Source: VBAS01 sp964508655 (GTDB taxonomy: Bacteria; Bacteroidota; Bacteroidia; Chitinophagales; Chitinophagaceae). From it: 51,359 nt of DNA. The stretch's first letter is position 1; every line of letters starts with the position of its first letter. The position numbers and the translations under genes are program-made. Below are positions 22,782 to 30,970 of this stretch, in pieces. The stretch covers positions 1 to 51,359 of the forward strand of contig CAZDUO010000020.1 of NCBI GenBank assembly GCA_964508655.1, given 5' to 3'. The notes below the pieces were generated by a model. The model made no database searches, had not been told where the DNA came from, and was given only the letters and a program-made list of their open reading frames with translations.

Positions 22782-23801
22782 TTAAACAATTTCATCCAAA
22801 ATTACTTTCTCCTCACCCACCTTCAACCGGTGCCTCACCCCGCACTTCAGCGCAAAATTATTTTTCTGATGACCTGCCGGGAAATCAAAGCAAACAGGAT
22901 AATTGTATGCTTTCACTTTTTCCAGTACCACATCCTGCAGCGTTTTGCCAAAATCATCTGCATCCTCATCTGTCTTTATTTTGAAACCACCGGCGATGAG
23001 CCCTTTCAGATGCGACAGCTTGCCGGTTCGCTTCAGGTGCCAGAACATGCGGTCAATATTGTACATATACTCATTGGTGTCCTCCACAAATAAAATCTTT
23101 CCTGCCGTCACCAAATCCGATTTTGTACCGGCAAGTGTTTCCAGTATTTTCAGGTTGCCGCCAACCAATGCTCCTTCTGCTGTGCCCGGTTTATTTTGCC
23201 GATTGGGTTCAACTGAATATTTCATCTTCTCTCCGCTCAACGCTTTCCGGATAGATTCGATTGTTTCAATCTGCACGGCTTCGGCCTGGCTCCAGTCTTC
23301 AGGAAAGCTGTTGCACATTTTGGAATGAAGGGAAGCAATGCCCAGGTTCCTGTTTATATGCGAATGAAAAACCGTGATGTCGCTGAAACCAATTATCCAT
23401 TTTGGCCTGGCTTTGAATTTTTCCCAGTTCAGTTTATCAATTATCCGCACGGCGCCGTAGCCGCCTCTTGCACACATGATGGCTTTTATCTTCGGGTCAT
23501 CCAGCATCTGCTGAAAATCATTTGCTCTTTCTTCATCCGTTCCGCCAAAAGTGAAATCCCGCCTGCCAATTGTTTCACCAGTTTTTATTTTATAACCCCA
23601 CTCTTCCATTTTTTTAACGGCCGGCTGTATCTCTTCAGCCATGATGTATCCTGCCGGTGAAGTAATGCCGATGGTATCGCCGGGTTTTAAATAGGGCGGA
23701 AGGGAAAAAAAATTTTCCTCTGCACAGATATCGGGAAACCCGGACAGTTTTGAAGCAGCGAGCACAGCCGCTGCCGAGCAGATAAAGTTCTTTCGTTTCA
23801 T
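22782..23801 (-). CDS. LD-carboxypeptidase (S66 family), exported form
   Basis: The 339-residue product begins MKRKNFICSAAAVLAASKLSGF, a signal- or Tat-like N-terminus ahead of the S66 core. The core has SPAGYIM near 48, ARGGYGAVRI near 111-120, nucleophile GFSDIT (Ser140), Glu in LFVEDTNEYMYNIDRM and His in FPAGHQKNNFALKCG. It is clearly paralogous to the protein at 21209-22117. A periplasmic location would place it on peptidoglycan or imported muropeptides rather than on cytoplasmic recycling. An antitoxin-like gene follows after 9 bp. Confidence 0.87.
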   Translation of the reverse strand: MKRKNFICSAAAVLAASKLSGFPDICAEENFFSLPPYLKPGDTIGITSPAGYIMAEEIQPAVKKMEEWGYKIKTGETIGRRDFTFGGTDEERANDFQQMLDDPKIKAIMCARGGYGAVRIIDKLNWEKFKARPKWIIGFSDITVFHSHINRNLGIASLHSKMCNSFPEDWSQAEAVQIETIESIRKALSGEKMKYSVEPNRQNKPGTAEGALVGGNLKILETLAGTKSDLVTAGKILFVEDTNEYMYNIDRMFWHLKRTGKLSHLKGLIAGGFKIKTDEDADDFGKTLQDVVLEKVKAYNYPVCFDFPAGHQKNNFALKCGVRHRLKVGEEKVILDEIV

Positions 23802-24001
23802 AATTAAAGTTAGCGGAAATCACTTTTTCAGATTATACCCTGCAATGATGCCTGATTAGCGTGGCATGTAACACCGGGGAAGCCGTAACGATACCGGTCA
23901 TCCATACCGGTGCGACACTTATTTTATTCACTCCCTTTAATTTCAAAAGAAACTGTACATTCACCCACCTTAAAATAAGATCTTCATTAAAAAATTTAAT
24001 C

Positions 24002-24706
24002 ATGAAACGGATTACAATTCTTTTGCTTGCCCTGTATGCCATGGGAAATCTTGTATTAAACGCACAAACAGCAGATGAAATCATTGCCAAACATATTGAT
24101 GCGCTTGGCGGTAAAGAAAAACTCAGCCAGTTAAAATCACTTTATACCGAAAACAGCATGGAAGTGATGGGAAGCGCTGCACCCCAAAAGGAATACCTGC
24201 TGGAAGGGAAAGGATACAAAACAGAAGTAGAGTTTAACGGCATGAATATTATTAATTGTTTTACGGACAAAGGCGGCTGGCTGATTAATCCCTTGATGGG
24301 CGGCTCTGATGCCACAGCGATGCCGGATGCCATTTACAAACCGGGAAAACTGCAGATCTATTTCTGCGGCGGCCTTATGGACTATGCCGAAAAGGGATAT
24401 AAAGTGGAACTGGCCGGCAAAGAAGGCGAAGCCTATAAAATAAAAATAACCGATGGCAGCAGCGAAACGTATTATTTTATTGATGCCGGCACCTTTTTAC
24501 TTACCAAAAGCATTGTAAAAAGTGAAATGATGGGGCAGGCCGTGGAGGTAATAACCACTTACTCTGATTATAAAAAAACTGACTTCGGGTTAATGATTGC
24601 TTACGCAAAAAATATTGATATGGGGATGATTCAGCTAAATATGAAAACAGATAAAGTGGAAGTAAATAAAGAAATCGATCCTGCCATATTTGAAATGCCC
24701 AAATGA
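24002..24706 (+). CDS. Secreted LolA-like / outer-membrane lipoprotein-sorting-like protein
   Basis: The start at 24002 gives 234 residues with a signal peptide (MKRITILLLALYAMGNLVLNAQ); a longer frame from 23861 lacks merit. The mature part opens TADEIIAKHIDALGGKEKLSQLKSLYTENSMEVMG, a recurring pattern in Bacteroidota periplasmic proteins with a LolA/LolB-like half-barrel. Later SETYYFIDAGTFLLTKSI and TTYSDYKKTDFGLMIAY match the same group. The ligand is unknown. It begins the co-oriented block that continues to 34 kb. Confidence 0.7.
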   Translation: MKRITILLLALYAMGNLVLNAQTADEIIAKHIDALGGKEKLSQLKSLYTENSMEVMGSAAPQKEYLLEGKGYKTEVEFNGMNIINCFTDKGGWLINPLMGGSDATAMPDAIYKPGKLQIYFCGGLMDYAEKGYKVELAGKEGEAYKIKITDGSSETYYFIDAGTFLLTKSIVKSEMMGQAVEVITTYSDYKKTDFGLMIAYAKNIDMGMIQLNMKTDKVEVNKEIDPAIFEMPK

Positions 24707-24858
24707 ATTCTTACGGGTGGAATACAAAAATGCAGCACCGGCATCCATTGTATTTCTATCTGTTGTTCATCGGTACATTCTGGCTGTTTACCCGTTTTAT
24801 TATGTCCCGCACGAAGGTTATTACCAGGATTTTCGTCCAACGTTTCAAACACAGCTGT

Positions 24859-25548
24859 ATGGAAAGAAAAAAATTTTTAAACACCGGTTTTATCGGGCTT
24901 GGCACCATTCTTACGGGCGCAGCTATTACCAGCCATACTAAACAACAACCTGAGCCCCCAAATGATGATTGTGTCATTTCGCCAAGAGAAACCAGGGGCC
25001 CCTTCCCTACCAAAACACCGACGGAACTGATGCAGGCCAATATAAAAGCCGACCGCACAGGTGTGGCGTTGCTCATCAACCTGGCCATCGTGGATAAAAA
25101 CAACAACTGCAAACCGCTGCCCGGCGCCATTGTGGATGTATGGCATTGCGATAAAGAAGGCAATTACTCCGAATACGGCAGCAATTTCCTGCAACGAAAA
25201 GATTTTACCTCAGAACATTTTTTGCGTGGCCGCCAGGCTACCGATGCCAATGGCCGGGTTTCATTTATTTCCATTTATCCCGGCTGGTATCCCGGCCGGG
25301 CACCGCATATTCATCTTGAAATTTTTAATAAAGAAGGAAAATCATTACTCGTTACACAAGTGGCCTTCCCTGAAGATATTTCAGGTAAAGTTTATTCATC
25401 TCCTTTATATGCAGCCCGTGGCACAGCAGATACTCCTAACACGAGGGATAATATTTTTGCCGACAGCCTTACAGATCAAATGGCAGCCATAACCGGTAAT
25501 ACCCGGGATGGTTTTACCCTTACCAAAACCATAGTAGTGAAAACATGA
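24859..25548 (+). CDS. Intradiol ring-cleavage dioxygenase-like protein, exported
   Basis: The start at 24859 (MERKKFLNTGFIGLGTILTGAAIT, a signal-like leader) is preferred over the frame start at 24703, whose first 52 residues do not resemble the family. The 229-residue product keeps all four non-haem Fe(III) ligands of the protocatechuate/catechol 1,2-type fold: Tyr103 (GNYSEYG), Tyr144 (PGWYPGR), His150 and His152 (PHIHLEI). PLPGAIVDVWHCD is the family core. Many exported members in Bacteroidota have unknown aromatic substrates. Placement beside esterases suggests handling of aromatic groups released from plant polymers, which is an inference. Confidence 0.85.
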   Translation: MERKKFLNTGFIGLGTILTGAAITSHTKQQPEPPNDDCVISPRETRGPFPTKTPTELMQANIKADRTGVALLINLAIVDKNNNCKPLPGAIVDVWHCDKEGNYSEYGSNFLQRKDFTSEHFLRGRQATDANGRVSFISIYPGWYPGRAPHIHLEIFNKEGKSLLVTQVAFPEDISGKVYSSPLYAARGTADTPNTRDNIFADSLTDQMAAITGNTRDGFTLTKTIVVKT

Positions 25549-25598
25549 GCCGGCTGACAAAAAAGATATTTGATTAATTTTCCGGTGAAATCATCTAT

Positions 25599-26162
25599 GT
25601 GGAAGCCCTGCAAAAAGCCATCACTGCCATTTCTCCGCTTTCGGCTGAAAGCATGACGGAGTTTGTAAATGCCTGGCGACACTGGACAGCGCCGAAAGAA
25701 TTTGTTTTGCTGAAAGAAAACACGGTAGCCGATTACATTTATTTCATCGAAAAAGGCGTAGCCCGCATTTATTATTATAAAATCGGAAAAGAAATCACCG
25801 AGTGGATTGCCATGGATGGGCAGTTCTTTCTTTCCATCAGCAGTTTTTTCCTGCGCCGGCCCAGCCACCTCATCATTCACACCATCGAACGCTCCGAAGT
25901 ATCCGGCATTCATTATGATGATTTGATCCGGATGGCCGATAAATTTCACGACGTGGAAAGGCTACTGCGCAAAATGGTCACCTGGTCATTAATTCTTTCC
26001 CAGGAAAGAATGGAAAGCATCCAGTTTGAATCGGCGCAGCAACGATATGAACGTTTGTTGAAATCGTCACCGCAGATTGTGCAGCGGGTGCCGCTCACCC
26101 ACATTGCCTCTTTTCTCGGCATCACACTGGAAACGCTCAGCCGCATCCGCTCGGCCCGCTGA
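25599..26162 (+). CDS. Crp/Fnr-family transcriptional regulator
   Basis: With the GTG at 25599 as start the product has 187 residues. The N-terminal cyclic-nucleotide-binding-like beta roll spans about residues 15-110 (FVLLKENTVADYIYFIEKGVARIYYYKIGKEITEWI). A dimer helix follows (about 112-140) and then a compact winged helix-turn-helix, VPLTHIASFLGITLETLSRIRS. Bacteroidota have many such proteins with a degenerate effector pocket; whether this one binds cAMP is not shown by sequence. It sits between the dioxygenase-like and double esterase genes and may regulate the surrounding block. Confidence 0.88.
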   Translation: MEALQKAITAISPLSAESMTEFVNAWRHWTAPKEFVLLKENTVADYIYFIEKGVARIYYYKIGKEITEWIAMDGQFFLSISSFFLRRPSHLIIHTIERSEVSGIHYDDLIRMADKFHDVERLLRKMVTWSLILSQERMESIQFESAQQRYERLLKSSPQIVQRVPLTHIASFLGITLETLSRIRSAR

Positions 26163-26339
26163 TACATTTTGATATTTATCAACTCACCCGCTTCTGTTTT
26201 ACCCTGAACTTTATTGTCCCAAAATTACCTTCCTCCCTGGCAGCAGTGCGCATCCAGGAAGAAGAGTTACCTTTCAACTTCAAAAATCCTTTGGCTAAAA
26301 CCGGTTCCGGCCTCAGTTAATAACAGCAAATTGATTGCT

Positions 26340-27959
26340 ATGCAGAAAATCATGTCCACATTTTTCTCATTTCTTTTTTTAACAACACTGCATGCCCAGC
26401 AAAAAGTAATTCCGCTTTACGATAGCCCGGCGCCCGGCTCCGAAACATGGAACTGGGATGAAGCAGAGAATGACAGCAATTTTTTGCAAATAAAAATTGT
26501 GTACAATGTCAGCAAACCCACGCTTACGGTGTTTGCTCCTGATAAGGAAAAATCAAACGGCACAGCAGTCATCATTGCTCCCGGTGGAGCTTTTCATATT
26601 CTCTCCGTCAACAGCGAAGGATTTGAAGTAGCCAGGTGGCTGGTGGAAAAAGGTGTGACCTGTTTTGTGTTGAAATACCGTTTGGTGCAAAGCAAAACTA
26701 CTGAACCTGCTACTGAGTTGTTTGCCAAAATGAGAACAAAGGAATTTGATGAAGACAATAAAAAAGTAATTCCCCTGGCAGTAGCAGATGGAAGAGCAGC
26801 GATTGCCTACGTTCGCAAACATGCGAAAGAATTCAACATTCGCCCCGACCGTATCGGCATCATGGGCTTTTCTGCCGGCGGCACGGTGTCGGCAGCCGCA
26901 GCATTCGGTTATTCAAGAGATAACAAACCTGATTTTGTTGCACCCATCTATCCCTACTTTCCTTCTTCCATGCACGGAACCGTGTCGGCCGGCACTCCTC
27001 CGCTCTTTACTCTAACTGCCACCGACGACCAGTTTGGCTTTGCCACGCACAGCATAGAGCTGTACAATAAATGGCTTGCTGCCAAACTACCTGCCGAAAT
27101 GCATTTGTACGCAAAAGGCGACCATGGCTTTGGTATGCGCAAGCAAAATCTGCCGACAGATAACTGGATTGAACGTTTTAGCGACTGGCTGGGTATGCAG
27201 GGCCTGCTGACAAAAAAAACGGAAGACCCTGCCTTTGTTCCTTTCCTGAAAAAAGAGTTTGTATTTGCTGAAGGGAAAGCGCTGCCCTACCGCATTCTGT
27301 ACCCGGAGAATTATGATAAAAGCAAAAAATATCCTTTGCTTCTTTTCTTACACGGTGCAGGCGAACGGGGAAATGACAATGAGCTGCAACTGACACATGG
27401 CGCAAGATTATTTACAAGTGAAGCAGGCAGAAAAAATTTTCCCGGCATCATCATATTCCCCCAGTGCCCGAATGAGTCGTTCTGGGCCTCTACCAAAATT
27501 GACAGAACCGTAACGCCTTTTAAAATCGAATTTGATTACAGTACCGAACCCAACTGGCCGCTGGCAGCCGCCAATGAGCTGGTAAAAAAACTGCTGAATG
27601 AAGAAGCCATAGATAAATCAAGAGTTTACATCGCCGGCTTATCCATGGGGGGCATGGGCGCCTTTGAATCGGTATATCGTTATCCTGATTTGTATACAGC
27701 CGCATTGCCCATTTGCGGCGGCGGCTCGGTAAACCTGTATGATAAACGGGTAACCAAAACCGCCTTCTGGGTGTTTCATGGCGATGCCGACAATGTGGTG
27801 GATGTAAAACTTTCAAGAGAGATGGTAGACAGGCTGAAAGCATTGAAGGCAGAGGTGAAATACTCGGAATATCCCGGCGTGGGACACAACAGTTGGGACC
27901 ATGCATTTGCCGATAAAGAATTTCTAAGCTGGATGCTGGCGCATAAACGTGGCAAATGA
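26340..27959 (+). CDS. Fused double alpha/beta-hydrolase esterase
   Basis: The start at 26340 gives a clear signal peptide (MQKIMSTFFSFLFLTTLHAQ) and 539 residues; the frame from 26214 adds an implausible leader. Two complete esterase domains are fused. The N-domain (about 50-290) has APGGAFHILS, GFSAGG (Ser178), Asp229 or Asp230 and GDHGF (His262), as in acetylxylan-esterase-like enzymes. The C-domain (about 305-539) has LLFLHGAGERG, GLSMGGMG (Ser435), FHGDADNVV and GVGHNSWD (His516), as in PHB depolymerase or feruloyl-esterase-like enzymes. It probably removes two different ester substituents from plant polysaccharide. It is exported, with substrate unproven. Confidence 0.85.
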   Translation: MQKIMSTFFSFLFLTTLHAQQKVIPLYDSPAPGSETWNWDEAENDSNFLQIKIVYNVSKPTLTVFAPDKEKSNGTAVIIAPGGAFHILSVNSEGFEVARWLVEKGVTCFVLKYRLVQSKTTEPATELFAKMRTKEFDEDNKKVIPLAVADGRAAIAYVRKHAKEFNIRPDRIGIMGFSAGGTVSAAAAFGYSRDNKPDFVAPIYPYFPSSMHGTVSAGTPPLFTLTATDDQFGFATHSIELYNKWLAAKLPAEMHLYAKGDHGFGMRKQNLPTDNWIERFSDWLGMQGLLTKKTEDPAFVPFLKKEFVFAEGKALPYRILYPENYDKSKKYPLLLFLHGAGERGNDNELQLTHGARLFTSEAGRKNFPGIIIFPQCPNESFWASTKIDRTVTPFKIEFDYSTEPNWPLAAANELVKKLLNEEAIDKSRVYIAGLSMGGMGAFESVYRYPDLYTAALPICGGGSVNLYDKRVTKTAFWVFHGDADNVVDVKLSREMVDRLKALKAEVKYSEYPGVGHNSWDHAFADKEFLSWMLAHKRGK

Positions 27960-28031
27960 AAACGACCCGGACCCGGAAAGGAGATATTCTTTTTCAATTT
28001 GTAATATATTTTTCAAACACCAATTTGCTTT

Positions 28032-29660
28032 ATGAAAAAGCTATCAGTTTTTTTTCTGTTGTGTTTATTCGTATTTACAAAAAGCATTGCACAAGCCGGT
28101 AATGATAATTCAATGCCGCAGGTAAAAACTGCAAATGGAATTCTGGAAGGAACAAGTGAATCCGGCATTTATGTTTTCAGGGGTGTGCCGTATGCAGCGC
28201 CACCCGTGAGTGTGTGGCGCTGGCGTGAACCGCAACCGGTAAAAAACTGGAGCGGTGTTCGCAAAGCCGGTAAGTTTGCTCCACGGGCCATGCAATTATC
28301 CATTTTCGGCGACATGAACTTTCGTTCCGATGGCATGAGCGAGGATTGCCTGTACCTGAACATCTGGACACCTTCGAAAACCGGGAAAGACAATCTTCCC
28401 GTGCTTGTCTATTTCTATGGCGGAGGTTTTATGGCTGGCGACGGATCTGAACCACGCTATGACGGCGGAAGTATGGCTCGCCGCGGTGTAGTAAGCGTTA
28501 CGGTCAATTACAGGCTGGGTGTGTTTGGATTCTTTGCCCATCCTGAACTTACAAAGGAATCTCCCCATCACGCTTCCGGCAATTATGGCTTGCTTGACCA
28601 AAGCACTGCATTGCAATGGGTGCAAAAAAACATTGCTGCATTTGGCGGCAACCCGAAAAAAATAACCATTGCAGGTGAATCAGCCGGCTCATTTTCTGTA
28701 TCTGCACAAATGGCTTCTCCTTTGTCGAAAAATATTATTGCAGGCGCCATCGGGGAAAGCGGTTCATTGCTTGGCAATGCAACAGCAACATTGCAGGAAG
28801 CAGAAAAAGCCGGTGAAACCTTTGTCCGGAATATTAATAAAAATTCACTTGCTGAGCTGCGTGCCATGAATGCAGAAGATTTGCTGAAGGCAACCTCCGG
28901 TACAGGCTTTGGAAGATTCCCTGTTTGTGTTGACGGATATTTTTTCCCAAAATCACCATTGGAAATTTTTGATAAAGGTGAGCAGGCGCAGGTGCCCTTG
29001 CTGGTTGGCTGGAACTCGCAGGAAATGGGTTACCAGGTGGTTTTAGGTCCCGACAAACCAACTGCAGACAACTATAAAAAGGCTGTGCAAAGACTATATA
29101 GTGAAAATGCAACGGAAGTATTGAAACTTTATGCTGCTTCAACAGATGAAGAAGCAGAACAGGCGGCAACCGATTTGGCGGGTGATCGTTTCATCGGGTT
29201 CAGCACATGGAGATGGAGTGATGTACAAAGTAAAACAGGAGGCAAGCCGGTCTATCGGTATTTGTATGCACGGCCACGGCCTGCTATGCGTTCTGAAATC
29301 GGCAATGCAACAGCCAACCTTGCCGGCGGCATCACAAGAGATACAACCGGCCAGGCGCCCAAAGCTCCATTACCCAAAGGCGCCGTGCATTCGGCCGAAA
29401 TAGAATATGCGCTGGGAAATCTTCCTACCAACCGGGTTTACGACTGGCAGCCGGAGGATTATTTGGTTTCAGATATCATGCAAACCTTCTTTGCAAATTT
29501 TATTAAAACTGGTAATCCAAACGGGCCTGGTGTACCGGAGTGGCCCGCTGTTGTCAGCAATACCGATGCGCAGGTGATGTACATAGATGTACATACAAGG
29601 GCAGAAAAAGAAAAAACCCGGGGCCGCTATTTATTTCTCGAAAAACAAATGAAAAGGTAA
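28032..29660 (+). CDS. Type B carboxylesterase, secreted
   Basis: The 542-residue product has a signal peptide (about 1-20). Family motifs are GIYVFRGVPYAAPP near 44-58, SEDCLYLNIWTP near 103-114, the oxyanion-hole YFYGGGFMAG near 127-136, the nucleophile elbow IAGESAGS (Ser217) and the His motif GAVHSAEIEYALGN near 435-448. These define the carboxylesterase type B / para-nitrobenzyl esterase family, which hydrolyses a broad range of esters. It lies between the fused esterase and a sugar isomerase-like gene in the same orientation. The specific substrate is unknown. Confidence 0.92.
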   Translation: MKKLSVFFLLCLFVFTKSIAQAGNDNSMPQVKTANGILEGTSESGIYVFRGVPYAAPPVSVWRWREPQPVKNWSGVRKAGKFAPRAMQLSIFGDMNFRSDGMSEDCLYLNIWTPSKTGKDNLPVLVYFYGGGFMAGDGSEPRYDGGSMARRGVVSVTVNYRLGVFGFFAHPELTKESPHHASGNYGLLDQSTALQWVQKNIAAFGGNPKKITIAGESAGSFSVSAQMASPLSKNIIAGAIGESGSLLGNATATLQEAEKAGETFVRNINKNSLAELRAMNAEDLLKATSGTGFGRFPVCVDGYFFPKSPLEIFDKGEQAQVPLLVGWNSQEMGYQVVLGPDKPTADNYKKAVQRLYSENATEVLKLYAASTDEEAEQAATDLAGDRFIGFSTWRWSDVQSKTGGKPVYRYLYARPRPAMRSEIGNATANLAGGITRDTTGQAPKAPLPKGAVHSAEIEYALGNLPTNRVYDWQPEDYLVSDIMQTFFANFIKTGNPNGPGVPEWPAVVSNTDAQVMYIDVHTRAEKEKTRGRYLFLEKQMKR

Positions 29661-29729
29661 AACAGTACCTGCTCAAAAAATTATTTTCCGGGATACCCGG
29701 GCTCAATGCTTACTTTAAAATCTCAGAAT

Positions 29730-30647
29730 ATGAAAAGAAAACAATTCCTTCAAACTTCCGGTGCAGCTTTGTTCGGCTCACTGCTGCTGCGCAATAAATC
29801 GCTGGCTTCTTTCGCAGCTTTTCCGAAAGAAATAAATGCCGGTCTGCAGCTCTTCACCTTTTTCAACGTGATAGATGAAGATGTGCCCGGCACATTGAAG
29901 CAGATTGCCGCGGTTGGTTATAAAGAAATTGAATCAGCCTTCAGCCGCAAAGGCGGTTACTACGGCATGAAGCCGAAAGAATTTGCTTCCATGCTGAACG
30001 ACATGGGCATGAACTGGAAATCGCACCATGTAAGCGGCGCTCCTTTCAGGCGACCCGCTAATGCGCCACCCATCTTAGGCCCCGATGGCAAGCCCATCAG
30101 CATTCCGCCCATGCGCAGCCTGCGTGATAATATGCAGGAACTGGTGGACGAAGCAGCCGAAGGCGGCGTGGCCTATCTTGTTTGCGCCAGCACACCCATC
30201 GGCACACTGGATGAAGTAAAAGCCTCCATTGAAGTGCTGAACAAAACCGATGAAGCCTGCAAAAAAGCGGGAATCACTTTTGCTTATCACAATCACGACA
30301 GGGAGTTTCTTGCAGTGGAAGGACAGGTTCCTTATGAAATGTTTTTATCGCAGACAACAATGAAGATGGAGCTGGACCTTGCCTGGGCCACCAAAGGTGG
30401 CAAGGATCCTGTGGAATTATTCAAGCTGCATCCCGGTCGATTCCCGCTGTGGCATGTAAAGGATTTAGACAAAGAAATGAAAACGGTGATGCCGGTTGGC
30501 GAAGGCACCATTGATTTCAAACGGATTTTTGATGCAGCAGAAACTTCGGGCATGAAGCATTTCTTTGTAGAGCACGACATGCCCAAAGACCCGCTGGCAA
30601 GCATTACGTCGAGCTACGGTTATTTGAGCAAGCTGTTGGGAGCGTAG
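29730..30647 (+). CDS. Sugar phosphate isomerase/epimerase family (AP endonuclease 2-like TIM barrel), exported
   Basis: The start at 29730 (MKRKQFLQTSGAALFGSLLL, a Tat/Sec-like leader) gives 305 residues; the frame opens eight codons earlier at 29706. The TIM barrel carries metal-ligand segments FAYHNHDREF, MELDLAWATKGG, WHVKDLD and FFVEHDM, the usual Glu-Asp-His-Glu arrangement of the xylose-isomerase-like fold. Proteins of this kind in Bacteroidota often act on keto-sugars within polysaccharide breakdown loci. The specific reaction is unknown. A repeat-rich gap separates it from the GH3 gene. Confidence 0.86.
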   Translation: MKRKQFLQTSGAALFGSLLLRNKSLASFAAFPKEINAGLQLFTFFNVIDEDVPGTLKQIAAVGYKEIESAFSRKGGYYGMKPKEFASMLNDMGMNWKSHHVSGAPFRRPANAPPILGPDGKPISIPPMRSLRDNMQELVDEAAEGGVAYLVCASTPIGTLDEVKASIEVLNKTDEACKKAGITFAYHNHDREFLAVEGQVPYEMFLSQTTMKMELDLAWATKGGKDPVELFKLHPGRFPLWHVKDLDKEMKTVMPVGEGTIDFKRIFDAAETSGMKHFFVEHDMPKDPLASITSSYGYLSKLLGA

Positions 30648-30970
30648 TAATTTTTTTTGTTCCCAGCACCAGGAATTCTATTTGACTTCCGTTGCGCCTG
30701 CCCGCCATACATGACTTTGGCAGGCGGGTCGCACTCTTGTACGTTCGGTAATACTACTCAGCTTAAACAGTAGCTCCGATGACACAAATGAGCCAGACTA
30801 AAACAGATTTCGTCTGCAACAATACTTCAAATCTGCATCAATCGGGTTTTGGATTGCAGAAAAGAATTCATGGCGATGAACGGAGCCTCGAACCTTCGGG
30901 GCAAGGAACGATAAACCGGAGTTACAAAAGTTCAAAACAATAAAAACTCATCACTCATAAATCTCGCACA
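30648..30970. other. Intergenic gap with dispersed repeat, no confident gene
   Basis: This 323-bp gap holds the filled repeat copy B at 30684-30742 and about 200 bp of unassigned sequence. A 54-codon frame (30779-30943) beginning MTQMSQTKTDFVCNNTS is open, but its composition and repeat-like surroundings (CCTCGAACCTTCGGGG) make it unlikely to be a gene. No promoter consensus was found upstream of the GH3 start. Confidence 0.55.
30684..30742. repeat. Dispersed repeat with inserted palindrome (copy B)
   Basis: GACTTCCGTTGCG (30684-30696) and TCGCACTCTTGTAC (30729-30742) flank a 32-bp GC-rich insert (30697-30728) that begins CCTGCCCGCC and ends GCAGGCGGG. CGCCTGCC and GGCAGGCG can pair across the insert boundary. 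Copy A at 2935-2960 has the same flanks joined directly. Confidence 0.75.

Noticed and set aside
23861..24001. Upstream extension of the LolA-like gene
   Set aside because: The added 47 residues do not resemble a leader, and a clear signal peptide begins at 24002.
24703..24858. Upstream extension of the dioxygenase-like gene
   Set aside because: The 52 extra residues overlap the preceding gene's stop and look random; MERKKFLNTG at 24859 gives a proper exported leader.
30779..30943. 54-codon plus-strand frame between the isomerase and GH3 genes
   Set aside because: It has a plausible start but an unremarkable, repeat-like composition, no recognised family and no promoter. It lies in a region next to a dispersed repeat, so chance openness is more likely than a gene.
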